Below are positions 33,001-41,262 of a stretch of DNA of 64,000 bases, piece after piece. Origin of the DNA: an uncultured Pelagibacteraceae bacterium. GTDB taxonomy: Bacteria; Pseudomonadota; Alphaproteobacteria; Pelagibacterales; Pelagibacteraceae. A program made the translations under genes and the position numbers. Every line of letters starts with the position of its first letter. Position 1 is the first letter of the stretch. The stretch spans positions 1-64,000 of the forward strand of contig CACJWN010000004.1 of the NCBI GenBank assembly GCA_902597175.1, written 5' to 3'. The notes under the pieces were generated by a model. It worked only from the letters and a program-made list of their open reading frames with translations, was not told the DNA's origin and did not search any database.

Positions 33001-33028
33001 TATCCGGAACTGAAATATTTTGAGCCAT
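30011..33028 (-). CDS. aceE: Pyruvate dehydrogenase E1 (homodimeric) with N-terminal lipoyl domain
   Basis: This E1 decarboxylates pyruvate with thiamine diphosphate. With the ATG at 33028 it has 1005 residues. Residues 1-75 form a complete lipoyl domain (lipoyl Lys42 in ESDKSSVE), nearly identical in layout to the one on aceF. A linker of about 50 residues follows, then the AceE-type E1: FQGHSAPGMYARAFLEGRL, WVFLGDGEMDEPES with the ThDP motif ending NCNLQRLDGPV, and GEGLQHQDGHSHL. An upstream ATG at 33055 adds nine residues outside the lipoyl fold. Ordinary AceE proteins are about 890 residues and lack the lipoyl domain. Confidence 0.93.
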   Translation of the reverse strand: MAQNISVPDIGDFKDVEVIEILVKPGDQINKNDPIVTIESDKSSVEIPSPSAGLIKDLKVKIGDKVSEGSLLATIENGQAASAPQQEIKKEEIKEELIQEKPKTNGNLNPVKQVKKVFAEPASKDDIDPIETNEWIESLNSVIESDGAPRASYLLNKVIDQAYKSGLVLPDTRTTPYINTIPPEAEAKSPGDQNIEKKLRAIIRWNAAAMVVKANKKSSELGGHIGTFASAATLYDVGMNHFWRAKNNKFGGDLIYFQGHSAPGMYARAFLEGRLTAKQLDGFRQEVGKDGLSSYPHPWLMPDFWQFPTVSMGLGPIMAIYQARFLKYLINRGLVKDEGRKIWVFLGDGEMDEPESMGAIGLAAREKLDNLIFVINCNLQRLDGPVRGNGKIIQELEGSFRGTGWNVIKVIWGSYWDKLLMKDKSGLLVKRMNECVDGEYQAFKAKDGLYVREKFFGKYPELKEMVSTMTDKDIWRLNRGGHDPHKVYAAYHSAMQHTGSPTVILAKTIKGYGMGKSGESINTTHQQKKLDEEDLLYYRDRFGVPLTDKQVKNIEYYKPDENSEEIKYLKAQRVKLGGFIPERSSFAKQIKAPPKEIFDNFMKSTGDKEMSTTMALVRMLTALLRDKNISPRLVPIIPDEARTFGMEGFFQKIGIYAHEGQKYEPVDSEQLSSYREDKSGQVLEEGINESGAMSSWIAAGTAYTNHDLEMIPIYIFYSMFGFQRVGDLAWAAGDSQARGFLIGATAGRTTLAGEGLQHQDGHSHLLASNIPNCISYDPTFAYEMAVILRDGLKRMHEKKENIFYYITAMNENYSHPEKPKGADEGILKGMYLFKENNNKNKTKVQLLGSGTILREIISAAEILSKDYGIDSDVWSVTSFNELRRDGMETERWNLLNPDEKRKKSYVQKCLSKRDGPIVAASDYTRSFSDQIRPYVEKPFYSLGTDGYGRSDTRKNLRKFFEVDKEHIVAYTLSALAKEQLIETKKAEKAIKKFKIDKDRDFPSNL

Positions 33029-33153
33029 ATCTCTATTATAAACTGGATGGAACATATAAAAAAGTTATTGAATAATAAACTAGAAAGAATAGCGCCTATT
33101 AGTTGAATAGTTTAACTTTTGACACATTTTTTGCTATTTTTTGTCACCTCTGG

Positions 33154-33270
33154 ATGGTTCTATTAGCTATGAAATGGCTAATTAATTTATTGTTCAAAAA
33201 GAGAGAAATAAGAAGCAATCAAGGTCAGATTGTTCAGAAATTTCTATTAAAAAAATATCTATTAAGATAA
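33154..33270 (+). CDS. Possible 38-residue basic peptide (weak)
   Basis: In the 267-base gap between aceE and aacS a plus-strand frame opens at 33154, or at the second ATG at 33169 (MKWLINLLFKKREIRS), and ends at TAA 33268. It would be a short peptide with one amphipathic or hydrophobic segment and a basic end. There is no clear ribosome binding site and no family match that I know. The rest of the gap is A/T-rich leader sequence for the divergent aceE and aacS genes. Confidence 0.25.
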   Translation: MVLLAMKWLINLLFKKREIRSNQGQIVQKFLLKKYLLR

Positions 33271-33273
33271 TTT

Positions 33274-33298
33274 CATAAGAGCTAAATTAGCTCTTATG
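33274..33298. repeat. Inverted repeat covering the aacS start codon
   Basis: Eleven-base perfect arms, CATAAGAGCTA (33274-33284) and TAGCTCTTATG (33288-33298), are separated by three bases. The last three bases of the second arm are the aacS ATG. As RNA it would form a compact hairpin that hides the start codon; as DNA it would be a symmetrical operator. No T run follows, so it is not a terminator. Confidence 0.7.
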
Positions 33299-35221
33299 AA
33301 TAAACCGCTCTGGCAACCTTCTGAAAAATTAAAAGAAAACTCTTTATTAAAAGATTTTTGTAAGTTTATAAATTTCAAATCACCGAAAAATTTTAAAGAA
33401 ATTTGGCAGTGGTCAATTGACAATCCGGATGAGTTTTGGTCAAAGTTTTGGGATTATTCAAAAATCATCGGAGATAAGGGATCTGAAATAATTAAAAAAA
33501 ATAAAGTTTTTAATAAAACAAAATTTTTTTCTGATTCAAAATTAAATTATACAGAGAATATTTTAAGAAAAAAATCTAATGAATTAGCAATAAACTTTCT
33601 TTCTGAAAAAGGTTTTGAAGAAAATATTAAATGGAATGATTTGTATGAAAAAGTTTGTAAATTCTCATCCTATCTCAAAAAACTTAATCTTCAAAAAGGA
33701 GATAGAGTTGCAGCTTATGTACCAAATAAAATTGAGTCTATTATTTGTTTTTTAGCTTGTGCTAAGAATGGAATTATATGGTCTTCTTGTTCACCAGATT
33801 TTGGAGTTCAGGGTGTTGTTGATAGGTTCAAACAGATTGAACCAAAAGTTTTAATTACTTGTGATTACTATTATTACAATGGAAAAAAAATAAGTATTTT
33901 AGACAAGGTTGATCAAATTCTCAAAGAGATACCATCAATAAAAAAAGTGATTGCATACAATTATGACAATAAAGAAAAAGAAGATTTAAAAAACTTTATT
34001 AATTTCGAGGAGACTTTAAATGGTAATTTAGATGAAATTTTTGAAAGATTTGAATTTGATCATCCCATTTATATTCTTTTCTCAAGCGGTACAACAGGAA
34101 AACCAAAATGTATCACGCATGGGGCAGGAAATGTATTAATTGAACATAATAAAGAGTTTATGCTTCATTGCGACATAAGAGATAATGAAAAGTTATTTTA
34201 CTACACCACTACAGGATGGATGATGTGGAATTGGTTAATTGGTGGACTAGCAACAGGATCATCAATTTTTCTTTTTGACGGATCTCCAGTTTATCCAAAG
34301 ATAGATGTTCTTCTTGAGTATTGTCAGAATAAAAAAATCAATTTATTTGGTGTGAGTGCAAAATATATCGATAACCTAAAGAATGAAAAATACAATAGTA
34401 AGAATTTAGATTTAAATTCCATTAAAATTATTACTTCAACTGGTTCACCTTTAGCAGAGGAAAGTTTTAAATATGTATACAATAATATTAAGAAAGATGT
34501 TCACTTAGCTTCTATTGCTGGAGGAACTGATTTAGTTGGATGTTTGGTATTAGGAAATCTTTTCTCTAATGTTCACAAAGGAGAAATACAAGGGCAAAGT
34601 TTGGGAATTGCAGTAGATGTTTTCACCGAACATGGGAAAAGTACAGATGATGGAGATAAAGGAGAATTAGTTGTTAAACAACCTTTTCCTTCCATGCCAG
34701 TGAAGTTTTGGGGAGATGACGATGGTAAAAAATATCACAGAGCTTACTTCACAAAATTTGAAAATATTTGGCATCACGGAGATTTCATTGAGAGAACCGA
34801 TAAGAACGGATTTATTATGCGCGGAAGATCTGATGCTACATTAAATCCAGGAGGAGTAAGAATTGGAACTTCAGAAATTTACCAGCAAGTTGAAGATATA
34901 GATTTTATTACTGAGGGATTAGTTGTTGGCCAAGACTTTGATGACGATGTAAGAATTATTTTATTTGTTACAACCAAGGATAATCAAGAAATTGATGACG
35001 AAAAAATAAGATTAATTAAATCTAGAATAAGAAATAACTGCTCCCCTAAACATGTGCCTACAATGATTATTAAAGTTCCAGAAATACCAAGAACAAAAAG
35101 TGGAAAAATCGTGGAGCTTGCAGTTAAACAGATTATAAATGGTGAAAAAATAAATAATAAAGAAGCGATAGCAAATCCTAAAGCACTTAAATACTTTGAA
35201 AATTTACCACAATTAGACTAA
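33296..35221 (+). CDS. aacS: Acetoacetyl-CoA synthetase
   Basis: An AMP-forming ligase of 641 residues that activates acetoacetate to acetoacetyl-CoA in the cytoplasm. KPLWQPSEKLKENS is the typical AacS N-terminus. FSSGTTGKPKCITHGAG near residue 260 is the adenylate P-loop, TTTGWMMWNWLIGGL near 303 is a family block, WHHGDFIERTDKNGFIMRGRSD near 493 is the hinge, and the catalytic Lys lies in RTKSGKIVELAVK near 605. The product can be split by the thiolase encoded nearby (36126-37304). It converges on the HDAC-like gene with a four-base overlap. The start codon lies inside an inverted repeat. Confidence 0.92.
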   Translation: MNKPLWQPSEKLKENSLLKDFCKFINFKSPKNFKEIWQWSIDNPDEFWSKFWDYSKIIGDKGSEIIKKNKVFNKTKFFSDSKLNYTENILRKKSNELAINFLSEKGFEENIKWNDLYEKVCKFSSYLKKLNLQKGDRVAAYVPNKIESIICFLACAKNGIIWSSCSPDFGVQGVVDRFKQIEPKVLITCDYYYYNGKKISILDKVDQILKEIPSIKKVIAYNYDNKEKEDLKNFINFEETLNGNLDEIFERFEFDHPIYILFSSGTTGKPKCITHGAGNVLIEHNKEFMLHCDIRDNEKLFYYTTTGWMMWNWLIGGLATGSSIFLFDGSPVYPKIDVLLEYCQNKKINLFGVSAKYIDNLKNEKYNSKNLDLNSIKIITSTGSPLAEESFKYVYNNIKKDVHLASIAGGTDLVGCLVLGNLFSNVHKGEIQGQSLGIAVDVFTEHGKSTDDGDKGELVVKQPFPSMPVKFWGDDDGKKYHRAYFTKFENIWHHGDFIERTDKNGFIMRGRSDATLNPGGVRIGTSEIYQQVEDIDFITEGLVVGQDFDDDVRIILFVTTKDNQEIDDEKIRLIKSRIRNNCSPKHVPTMIIKVPEIPRTKSGKIVELAVKQIINGEKINNKEAIANPKALKYFENLPQLD

Positions 35222-36111
35222 AAATAATTCGCACAATTTTTGTGTAGCATCGAGTGAAGTTCTATGAGTTTATCAAAACTTTTGTTATATCCACCTCCAA
35301 GGACACCACATAACGGAATATTTTTTGAATAAAAATTTTCTATAACAATTTGATCTCTTTTGTTAATTCCGTCGTCAGTGACTTTAAGTTTTCCGAGTCT
35401 GTCTTCATGATGAATATCAACTCCTGCAACATAGAAAATGAAATCATATGTGTTTTTATTAAGCTCCCCCAGGTTTTTTTTTAAAATATTTAGGTATTCA
35501 TTATCTTCCATATTATCTTTGAGCTCGATATCTATATCGCTTTTAGATTTTTTTGCAGGATAATTTGAAGCACAATGCATACTAAAAGTAAAAACATCTT
35601 TATCGTTTTGAAATATTTCTGAATTTCCATTACCTTGATGCACATCTAAATCTAGTATCAAAATTTTTTTTGCATATCCTCTGTTTTTTAAATAATTAGC
35701 TGCTACAGCTGTATCATTAAAAACGCAGTATCCTGCTCCATAATCAAAAGTAGCATGATGACTACCACCAGCAGTATTACAAGCAAGTTTTGAATCTAAT
35801 GCAAGTTTGCTAGCTAGAACTGTTCCTCCGGTAGCAATAAAAGATCTTCTGACAACACTATCATTAATTGGAAAACCAATTTTTTTTTGAGCTTGAATGT
35901 CTAAAGTCTTATTTTTAATATCATTAATATATTTTAGAGAATGAGAAGTTTTCATTGTTTCAACCGAACATTCTTCAGGAATATGAAATTTTTGAACTAC
36001 CTTTGCGTCAAGGAGATGATTTGCTAAAGCACCAAATTTCTTAATTGGAAATTTATTATCATCATTAATTTTTGCAACATAGTCAGGATGATTTACTACA
36101 GGTAATTCCAT
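35218..36111 (-). CDS. Histone deacetylase/AcuC-family hydrolase
   Basis: A 297-residue arginase-fold deacetylase of the HDAC/AcuC/acetylpolyamine amidohydrolase superfamily. AGGSHHATFDYGAGYCVFND near residue 115 supplies the active-site His pair and Tyr, and ILDLDVHQGNGN near 152 the zinc Asp and His. YVAGVDIHHEDRLGKLKVT near 228 gives the other zinc Asp. GVLGGGYNKS closes the fold. Bacterial AcuC removes acetyl groups from acyl-CoA synthetase Lys residues. Here the gene sits between an acetoacetyl-CoA synthetase and a thiolase, so a similar target is possible but unproven. Confidence 0.85.
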   Translation of the reverse strand: MELPVVNHPDYVAKINDDNKFPIKKFGALANHLLDAKVVQKFHIPEECSVETMKTSHSLKYINDIKNKTLDIQAQKKIGFPINDSVVRRSFIATGGTVLASKLALDSKLACNTAGGSHHATFDYGAGYCVFNDTAVAANYLKNRGYAKKILILDLDVHQGNGNSEIFQNDKDVFTFSMHCASNYPAKKSKSDIDIELKDNMEDNEYLNILKKNLGELNKNTYDFIFYVAGVDIHHEDRLGKLKVTDDGINKRDQIVIENFYSKNIPLCGVLGGGYNKSFDKLIELHSMLHKNCANYF

Positions 36112-36125
36112 TAAAAGATAATATT

Positions 36126-37304
36126 TTATCTTTCAACACACATTGCAATACCCATTCCTCCGCCGATACAAAGAGTCGCTAAACCTTTTTTTGCGTCTCT
36201 TCTAATCATTTCATGTATAAGTGTAACTAGTATTCTTGTTCCGGAAGCTCCTATAGGATGACCCAAAGCTATTGCACCACCATTTACATTCACTTTTTCT
36301 TCAGGAATAGAAAGAGTTTTAATAACTGCAATACTCTGAGCTGCAAAGGCTTCATTAATTTCAAAAAGGTCAACATCTTTTACAGACCAACCTGCCATAT
36401 CTAATGCTTTTTTTGAAGAGGGAATAGGACCTGTACCCATCAGTGCAGGATCCACACCGCAGCTTGCCCAAGATTTAATTGATACTAGTTTTTGAACTCC
36501 ACGTTTTTCTGCTTCTTTACTTGACATTAACGTTACAGCTGCAGCACCATCATTAATTCCGGAAGCATTTCCTGCTGTTACCGTCCCATCATTTTTGAAA
36601 ACAGGTTTTAATCTAGATAAAGCTTCTAAATTTATTCCTGCTCTTGGATGTTCGTCTATATTAAAATCAATTTCTGCCTTTTTTGATTTAATTTTAAAAT
36701 TAACAATTTCCTCACTAAACTTATTTTCTTTTTGAGCTTGAAGTGCTTTTTCTTGAGATTTTAAAGCAAATCTATCTTGTTCATCTCTAGTAACTTGAAA
36801 TTTTTCTGCAACATTTTCAGCGGTTATACCCATGTGGTAACCATGAAAAGCATCCCATAATCCATCTTTGATCATAGTGTCTATTAAATCTGTATCTCCT
36901 AATTTTTTTCCATCTCTTAGATGGATTGCATGTGGCGCCAAAGACATACTTTCTTGACCTCCTGCAACGACTATCTTGCTATCTTCAGAACTTATACTTT
37001 GAAATCCGGATGATATTGATCTTATACCCGATCCACAAACTTGATTGACTATGTATGCAGGAACCTCTTTTGGAATACCTGATTTGATTGCTGCCTGTCT
37101 AGCTGGGTTTTGCCCTGTTCCACCTGTGAGAACTTGTCCTAGAACAATTTCATCTACTTCATCTTTTTTGATACCAGATTTATTTAAAACATTTTCTATA
37201 ACACAAGCCCCAAGATCATCAGCTGGAACATTTTTAAGAGATTTACCTAGTGAAGCTACCGCAGTTCTTACTGCAGAAGTTATATAGACATTATTTTTTT
37301 TCAT
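36126..37304 (-). CDS. Acetyl-CoA acetyltransferase (thiolase)
   Basis: A 392-residue thiolase that condenses or cleaves acetoacetyl-CoA. The nucleophile Cys lies in [12 protein letters not shown] near residue 85, the second catalytic motif [19 protein letters not shown] near 338, and the C-terminal Cys in [10 protein letters not shown] near 377. It shares 14 bases with the upstream waaL gene and precedes the HDAC-like gene on the same strand. Together with aacS it would turn acetoacetate into acetyl-CoA. No PHB synthase or reductase gene is seen in the window, so catabolic use is more likely. Confidence 0.92.
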   Translation of the reverse strand: MKKNNVYITSAVRTAVASLGKSLKNVPADDLGACVIENVLNKSGIKKDEVDEIVLGQVLTGGTGQNPARQAAIKSGIPKEVPAYIVNQVCGSGIRSISSGFQSISSEDSKIVVAGGQESMSLAPHAIHLRDGKKLGDTDLIDTMIKDGLWDAFHGYHMGITAENVAEKFQVTRDEQDRFALKSQEKALQAQKENKFSEEIVNFKIKSKKAEIDFNIDEHPRAGINLEALSRLKPVFKNDGTVTAGNASGINDGAAAVTLMSSKEAEKRGVQKLVSIKSWASCGVDPALMGTGPIPSSKKALDMAGWSVKDVDLFEINEAFAAQSIAVIKTLSIPEEKVNVNGGAIALGHPIGASGTRILVTLIHEMIRRDAKKGLATLCIGGGMGIAMCVER

Positions 37305-38610
37305 AATTAATTCTTGTTTTGTTCAATTCCATTAACCCTACAACAAAAGCTAAAATAATAAATAAAAAATTTCCAGTCAGTGATGTAAAAAAACTGCCCG
37401 TAGTCTTTAGTGGGAAGATTTCTAAAACAAAAATAATAAAAAATGGCACAAATATGTTTTGTATTTCAGGCACAATTTTTGAGAAACGAGTAAACGTTAA
37501 AGACTTAATCAAAATTATTGAAAAAATTACAATTGATAATGACAATCCTATTATTCCTAAAGAAGCAGCAATTTCCAAGTAATAGTTGTGGGGATGTGTG
37601 TTACAACTACCAATGAACTTAGTATCTTTTTTAATACTACTACAATTTAAAAAAAATGATTTCACACCACCTCCAAACATTTTGTTTTGTTGCCAAGTTA
37701 AAATACCTGACACAAATTCTTTTACATAAACATTTTTAGGTAATACATTTTTTGAAGATGATAAACTTTCATGGAAATAACTAATAAATTCAGAACTTTT
37801 ATCTTTGAATCCATTAAAATGATTGTAAGTTTCATTGTTCGTTTTCAATAAAAATGAAAAGACTAATAAAAATACTATAAAAGCACTTCCAATTAATTTT
37901 CTTAGTTTTTTTTCATAAATAAAAATTAATAAAAAAGCGAAAATTGTAAAAATTAAAGGCATCCTATTTCCTGAGGCTAATACCCCGAATAAAGTAATTC
38001 CAAATATAAATAAAAGTAATAAATGTAAAAAAAATTTATTTTTTATTCCTGAGAAAAATAAAACTGCATAAGGTAAAAAGATAAAAAATTTTTGAATAAA
38101 ACCACCTGCGATATATTCATCCCCAAAAACTCCAGATAGCCTCCTGCTACCACCCTCCATTCCTAATAGGTTTTTTCCAAAAACATATTGGATAATTAAA
38201 TCAAAACAAACGAAGAAAGTGCATAAACCATAAAACAAAAATAATAATTTATAATTAATTATTTCTTTAGAAACCAGAAATCTAACAACGAGGTATAAAA
38301 TTAAAAATCTTAAAAATAAAAGTGATTTTATCAATACAATATTCTGCCTTGGAGCATCTGGAAATTCAAAATTTAATAGATTATTAAAAAATCCATTTAA
38401 GAGAATGTATAGAAATAAAATTAAAATTAATTTATCTGTTAAACCGTATTTTATATGAAATACACTTCCTTTAAAGTATAAAAAAGTAAAGAGGATTAAA
38501 AGAAATACATTTAAATTTAGAACTAAATTTCCAATAATATATGATATTGGTATAAGTAAGATTATAAAATTGATAATATAATTTTTTGAAAAAAAACTAG
38601 ATAAAGACAT
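37291..38610 (-). CDS. O-antigen ligase/polymerase-like membrane protein
   Basis: A 439-residue polytopic protein with about twelve helices and a large periplasmic loop, typical of the WaaL/Wzy_C family. The conserved loop shows GGGVKSFFLNCSSI and CNTHPHNYYLEIAASLGIIGL near residues 318-360, where the family His that takes part in glycan transfer is found. A role in joining a surface glycan to lipid A core, or in glycan polymerisation, is likely. uppP lies upstream, beyond the tRNA-Arg gene, so lipid-carrier functions are close by. Its end overlaps the thiolase start. Confidence 0.82.
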   Translation of the reverse strand: MSLSSFFSKNYIINFIILLIPISYIIGNLVLNLNVFLLILFTFLYFKGSVFHIKYGLTDKLILILFLYILLNGFFNNLLNFEFPDAPRQNIVLIKSLLFLRFLILYLVVRFLVSKEIINYKLLFLFYGLCTFFVCFDLIIQYVFGKNLLGMEGGSRRLSGVFGDEYIAGGFIQKFFIFLPYAVLFFSGIKNKFFLHLLLLFIFGITLFGVLASGNRMPLIFTIFAFLLIFIYEKKLRKLIGSAFIVFLLVFSFLLKTNNETYNHFNGFKDKSSEFISYFHESLSSSKNVLPKNVYVKEFVSGILTWQQNKMFGGGVKSFFLNCSSIKKDTKFIGSCNTHPHNYYLEIAASLGIIGLSLSIVIFSIILIKSLTFTRFSKIVPEIQNIFVPFFIIFVLEIFPLKTTGSFFTSLTGNFLFIILAFVVGLMELNKTRINYEKK

Positions 38611-38681
38611 TATTTACTATAAATTTTATAGAAAAAATGATCAATAAAAATTATTTTTACAAAAATCAATTCTTTTTTAAT

Positions 38682-38758
38682 GCGCCTGTAGCTCAACTGG
38701 ATAGAGCGCTTGGCTACGGACCAGGAGGTTCTGGGTTCAAATCCTAGCAGGCGCACCA
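38682..38758 (+). tRNA. tRNA-Arg (ACG)
   Basis: A 77-base tRNA with acceptor arms GCGCCTG and CAGGCGC, D-arm AGCTCAACTGGATAGAGC, anticodon loop CTACGGA (anticodon ACG, the wobble A normally edited to inosine) and T-arm CTGGGTTCAAATCCTAG. The CCA end is encoded. It is the only plus-strand gene between the minus-strand waaL and uppP genes. The A/T-rich stretch 38759-38887 that follows shows no convincing gene. Confidence 0.97.
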
Positions 38759-38887
38759 ATTTTATATTGATATTAATCAAATTTATTATTAAAAACTTAA
38801 ATGCAATTTTTAAAAAATATTTCATTACAAAATGCGGTAGTTATCTTTTTTATCATAATTTTTTTTATTTTATTACTTATTACTTTC

Positions 38888-39649
38888 TTACTGTAAATAA
38901 GCAAAGTAAAGAAGCGCCAACCCTAATATAATTCTATAAGCAATTATTAAATTTAAATTAAATTTACGAATATAAGCTAAAAAAAACTTTATTGTTAAAA
39001 AAGAAAATAAATAAGATACAAAAATTGAAAATAAATTTATTATCGAAAAGCTCAAATCTTCCTGTGTAAAAGCATTGTTAAGCCCGTAAATTGATACGGC
39101 TGCTAAAGTTGGTATTGAAAGTAAAAAAGAAATTTTTCCTGAATCAAATCTTTTAAAGTTGAGCAATCTTGCGGCTGTAATAGTTATTCCAGATCGACTT
39201 ACACCAGGTATTAACGATATAGCTTGAAAAAACCCAATTATTAACGCTGCCTTAAAATTAAAACCAGTTTTAATTTCTTTTTCTAATCTAAACCTATCGC
39301 TTATATATAATAAAATTCCAAAAATTATAGTCATCCATGCAATAACTTTTATATTTCTTAGTTCTTCTATAAAATTTGTTCGAACCAAGATGTATCCAAT
39401 CAATATTACAGGAATTGAGGATATAATTATTTTTATTAAAAGTTTTTTATTTTCAAAAAAATTAAATATATCTTTATAAAAGTATGTTAACACAGCTATA
39501 AAAGAACCTATGTGTAAACTCACATCAATTGATAGCCCTTGATTCTCAAAATTGACAAATTTAGAAATTAAAATCAAATGCGAAGAAGAGCTAACAGGTA
39601 AAAATTCAGTAATTCCCTGAACTAAAGATAGAATCAATATTTCAATCAT
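38888..39649 (-). CDS. uppP: Undecaprenyl-diphosphatase
   Basis: UppP (BacA) dephosphorylates undecaprenyl diphosphate so that the lipid carrier can be reused for peptidoglycan and surface glycans. GITEFLPVSSSSHLILIS at residues 12-29 and ISLIPGVSRSGITITAARLL near 140 are the two active-site blocks with the catalytic Glu and Arg residues. Eight helices are visible over 253 residues, a normal length. It is divergent from gltD across a 166-base regulatory gap. Confidence 0.94.
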   Translation of the reverse strand: MIEILILSLVQGITEFLPVSSSSHLILISKFVNFENQGLSIDVSLHIGSFIAVLTYFYKDIFNFFENKKLLIKIIISSIPVILIGYILVRTNFIEELRNIKVIAWMTIIFGILLYISDRFRLEKEIKTGFNFKAALIIGFFQAISLIPGVSRSGITITAARLLNFKRFDSGKISFLLSIPTLAAVSIYGLNNAFTQEDLSFSIINLFSIFVSYLFSFLTIKFFLAYIRKFNLNLIIAYRIILGLALLYFAYLQ

Positions 39650-39698
39650 TTAAAGTAAATTAAAACTGAAGGATGTTTTTTTAATGTCAGCACGAAAC

Positions 39699-39713
39699 GC
39701 ATAACAGGTATGC
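39699..39713. promoter_or_regulatory. Small inverted repeat upstream of gltD
   Basis: GCATA and TATGC arms separated by five bases lie in the gap between the divergent uppP and gltD genes, about 45 bases before the putative gltD -35 box. It could be an operator for either gene. Nitrogen control is an obvious idea, but the repeat does not match the TGCAC-N5-GTGCA NtrC box. Confidence is low. Confidence 0.3.
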
Positions 39714-39757
39714 AGAAAATTATTTATGAAATCAGGGTTTTTTTAAAATATAGGTAA

Positions 39758-39786
39758 TTGATACTGACCTTTTATTTGTGTAAATT
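39758..39786 (+). promoter_or_regulatory. Putative gltD promoter
   Basis: TTGATA at 39758-39763 and TAAATT at 39781-39786 are separated by exactly 17 bases. Transcription would start near 39793 and leave a leader of about 20 bases before the gltD ATG. This placement makes a leader riboswitch unlikely if this promoter is the main one. Confidence 0.5.
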
Positions 39787-39815
39787 TTTTAAATATTTTA
39801 CTATTTTACCAATCT

Positions 39816-41261
39816 ATGAAAAAAAAAATGCTTAGATTTGTTGACGTAAAACAAGAGACTCCAGTTAAAAGAGGTACAACAACTCGAAAAGATGATTTTA
39901 ATGAAATCTATAATGAATACATTACTGAAAAGGCTAAAGAGCAATCTAGTAGATGTTCCCAGTGCGGCGTTCCTTTTTGTCAGATTCATTGCCCATTAAG
40001 TAACAACATTCCTGATTGGTTAAAACTAACAGCTGAAGGAAGATTAAAAGAAGCTTATGAAATTTCTCAAAGCACGAACAATATGCCAGAAGTATGCGGT
40101 AGAATTTGCCCTCAAGACAGACTTTGCGAGGGAAACTGTGTTATCGAGCAATCTGGGCATGGGACCGTTACAATTGGTTCAGTTGAAAAGTATATAAGTG
40201 ATACAGCTTGGGAAAAAGGTTGGGTAAAACCAATAAAGGTTAAAAAAGAACTCAAGCAATCGGTTGGTATAATTGGAGCTGGCCCAGCGGGTATGGCTTG
40301 TGCAGAAGAGCTTCGAAAATCAGGTTATCAAGTAACAATTTATGACAGGTATGATAGACCAGGGGGGCTTCTAATTTACGGAATCCCAAATTTTAAACTT
40401 GAGAAATTTGTTGTCGAGAGAAGAACAAAACTTTTAAAAGACAGTGGAATAAAATTTGTTCAAAACTTTGAAGTTGGAATAGATAAAACTTTATATGAAC
40501 TTAAAAATAGACATGATGCAATTTTAATAGCAACAGGTGTTTATAAGGCCAGAGAAATAGATATTCCAGGACATGATCTAAAAAATATATTTCCTGCAAT
40601 GGAATTTCTAACAGCATCAAATAAAAAGGGTTTAGGAGATAAAGTTAAACTTTTTGATGATGGAACTTTAAATGCTGAAGGAAAAGATGTTGTAGTAATT
40701 GGTGGAGGAGATACGGCGATGGACTGTGTTAGAACATCAATAAGGCAAAAAGCAAAGTCAGTTAAGTGTTTGTATCGAAGAGATAGAGAAAATATGCCTG
40801 GTTCAGCAAGAGAAGTTGGAAATGCAATAGAAGAAGGCGTAGAGTTTATTTGGCTAACAAGCCCAAAAAGTTTTATTGGAGACTCCAAAGTCGAGTCAGT
40901 TGAAGTAAACAAAATGAAATTAGGCGACCCTGACTCGTCAGGAAGAAGGCGCCCTGAAATAGAAATTGGATCAGAATATAAAATAAAAGCAGATCTGGTA
41001 ATAAAATCATTAGGGTTCGACCCAGAAGATCTACCAAAATTGTTTGGTGCAAAAGAATTAGCAATTTCTCAATGGGGTACAATAAAAATTAATTTAAAGT
41101 CTATGCAAACAAATTTAGATGGAGTTTTTGCTGCTGGCGATATTGTAAGAGGAGCTTCATTAGTTGTATGGGCAATTAGAGACGGTAGGGATGCTGCTAC
41201 AGAAATTGAAAAATATTTACAAGTAAAAGCTACGAAAACCAAATCTGAAGAAGCAGCTTAA
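39816..41261 (+). CDS. gltD: Glutamate synthase small subunit
   Basis: GltD is the FAD- and iron-sulfur-containing beta subunit that passes NADPH electrons to GltB. The N-terminal part has the Cys pattern SRCSQCGVPFCQIHCPLSNNIPDW near residue 45 and CGRICPQDRLCEGNCV near 95. VGIIGAGPAGMACAEELRKSG near 150 binds FAD, VVVIGGGDTAMDCVRTSIR near 293 binds NADPH, and VFAAGDIVRGASLVVWAI near 440 completes the FAD site. The 481-residue length is standard. It is followed by gltB after one base, the reverse of the E. coli gltB-gltD order. Confidence 0.95.
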   Translation: MKKKMLRFVDVKQETPVKRGTTTRKDDFNEIYNEYITEKAKEQSSRCSQCGVPFCQIHCPLSNNIPDWLKLTAEGRLKEAYEISQSTNNMPEVCGRICPQDRLCEGNCVIEQSGHGTVTIGSVEKYISDTAWEKGWVKPIKVKKELKQSVGIIGAGPAGMACAEELRKSGYQVTIYDRYDRPGGLLIYGIPNFKLEKFVVERRTKLLKDSGIKFVQNFEVGIDKTLYELKNRHDAILIATGVYKAREIDIPGHDLKNIFPAMEFLTASNKKGLGDKVKLFDDGTLNAEGKDVVVIGGGDTAMDCVRTSIRQKAKSVKCLYRRDRENMPGSAREVGNAIEEGVEFIWLTSPKSFIGDSKVESVEVNKMKLGDPDSSGRRRPEIEIGSEYKIKADLVIKSLGFDPEDLPKLFGAKELAISQWGTIKINLKSMQTNLDGVFAAGDIVRGASLVVWAIRDGRDAATEIEKYLQVKATKTKSEEAA

Positions 41262-41262
41262 A

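Noticed and set aside
38801-38896. 31-codon hydrophobic frame between tRNA-Arg and uppP
   Set aside because: It has no ribosome binding site, low-complexity A/T composition gives Ile/Leu/Phe runs by chance, and it overlaps the uppP stop.
38710-38931. Open frame on the plus strand across tRNA-Arg, and a minus-strand frame at 38610-38825
   Set aside because: Both translate the tRNA gene and A/T-rich flanks, have no family features, and are explained by the tRNA.
39661-39757. Glutamine riboswitch (glnA RNA or downstream-peptide motif) before gltD
   Set aside because: The conserved elements of those RNAs were not found, and the likely promoter lies downstream of this segment.
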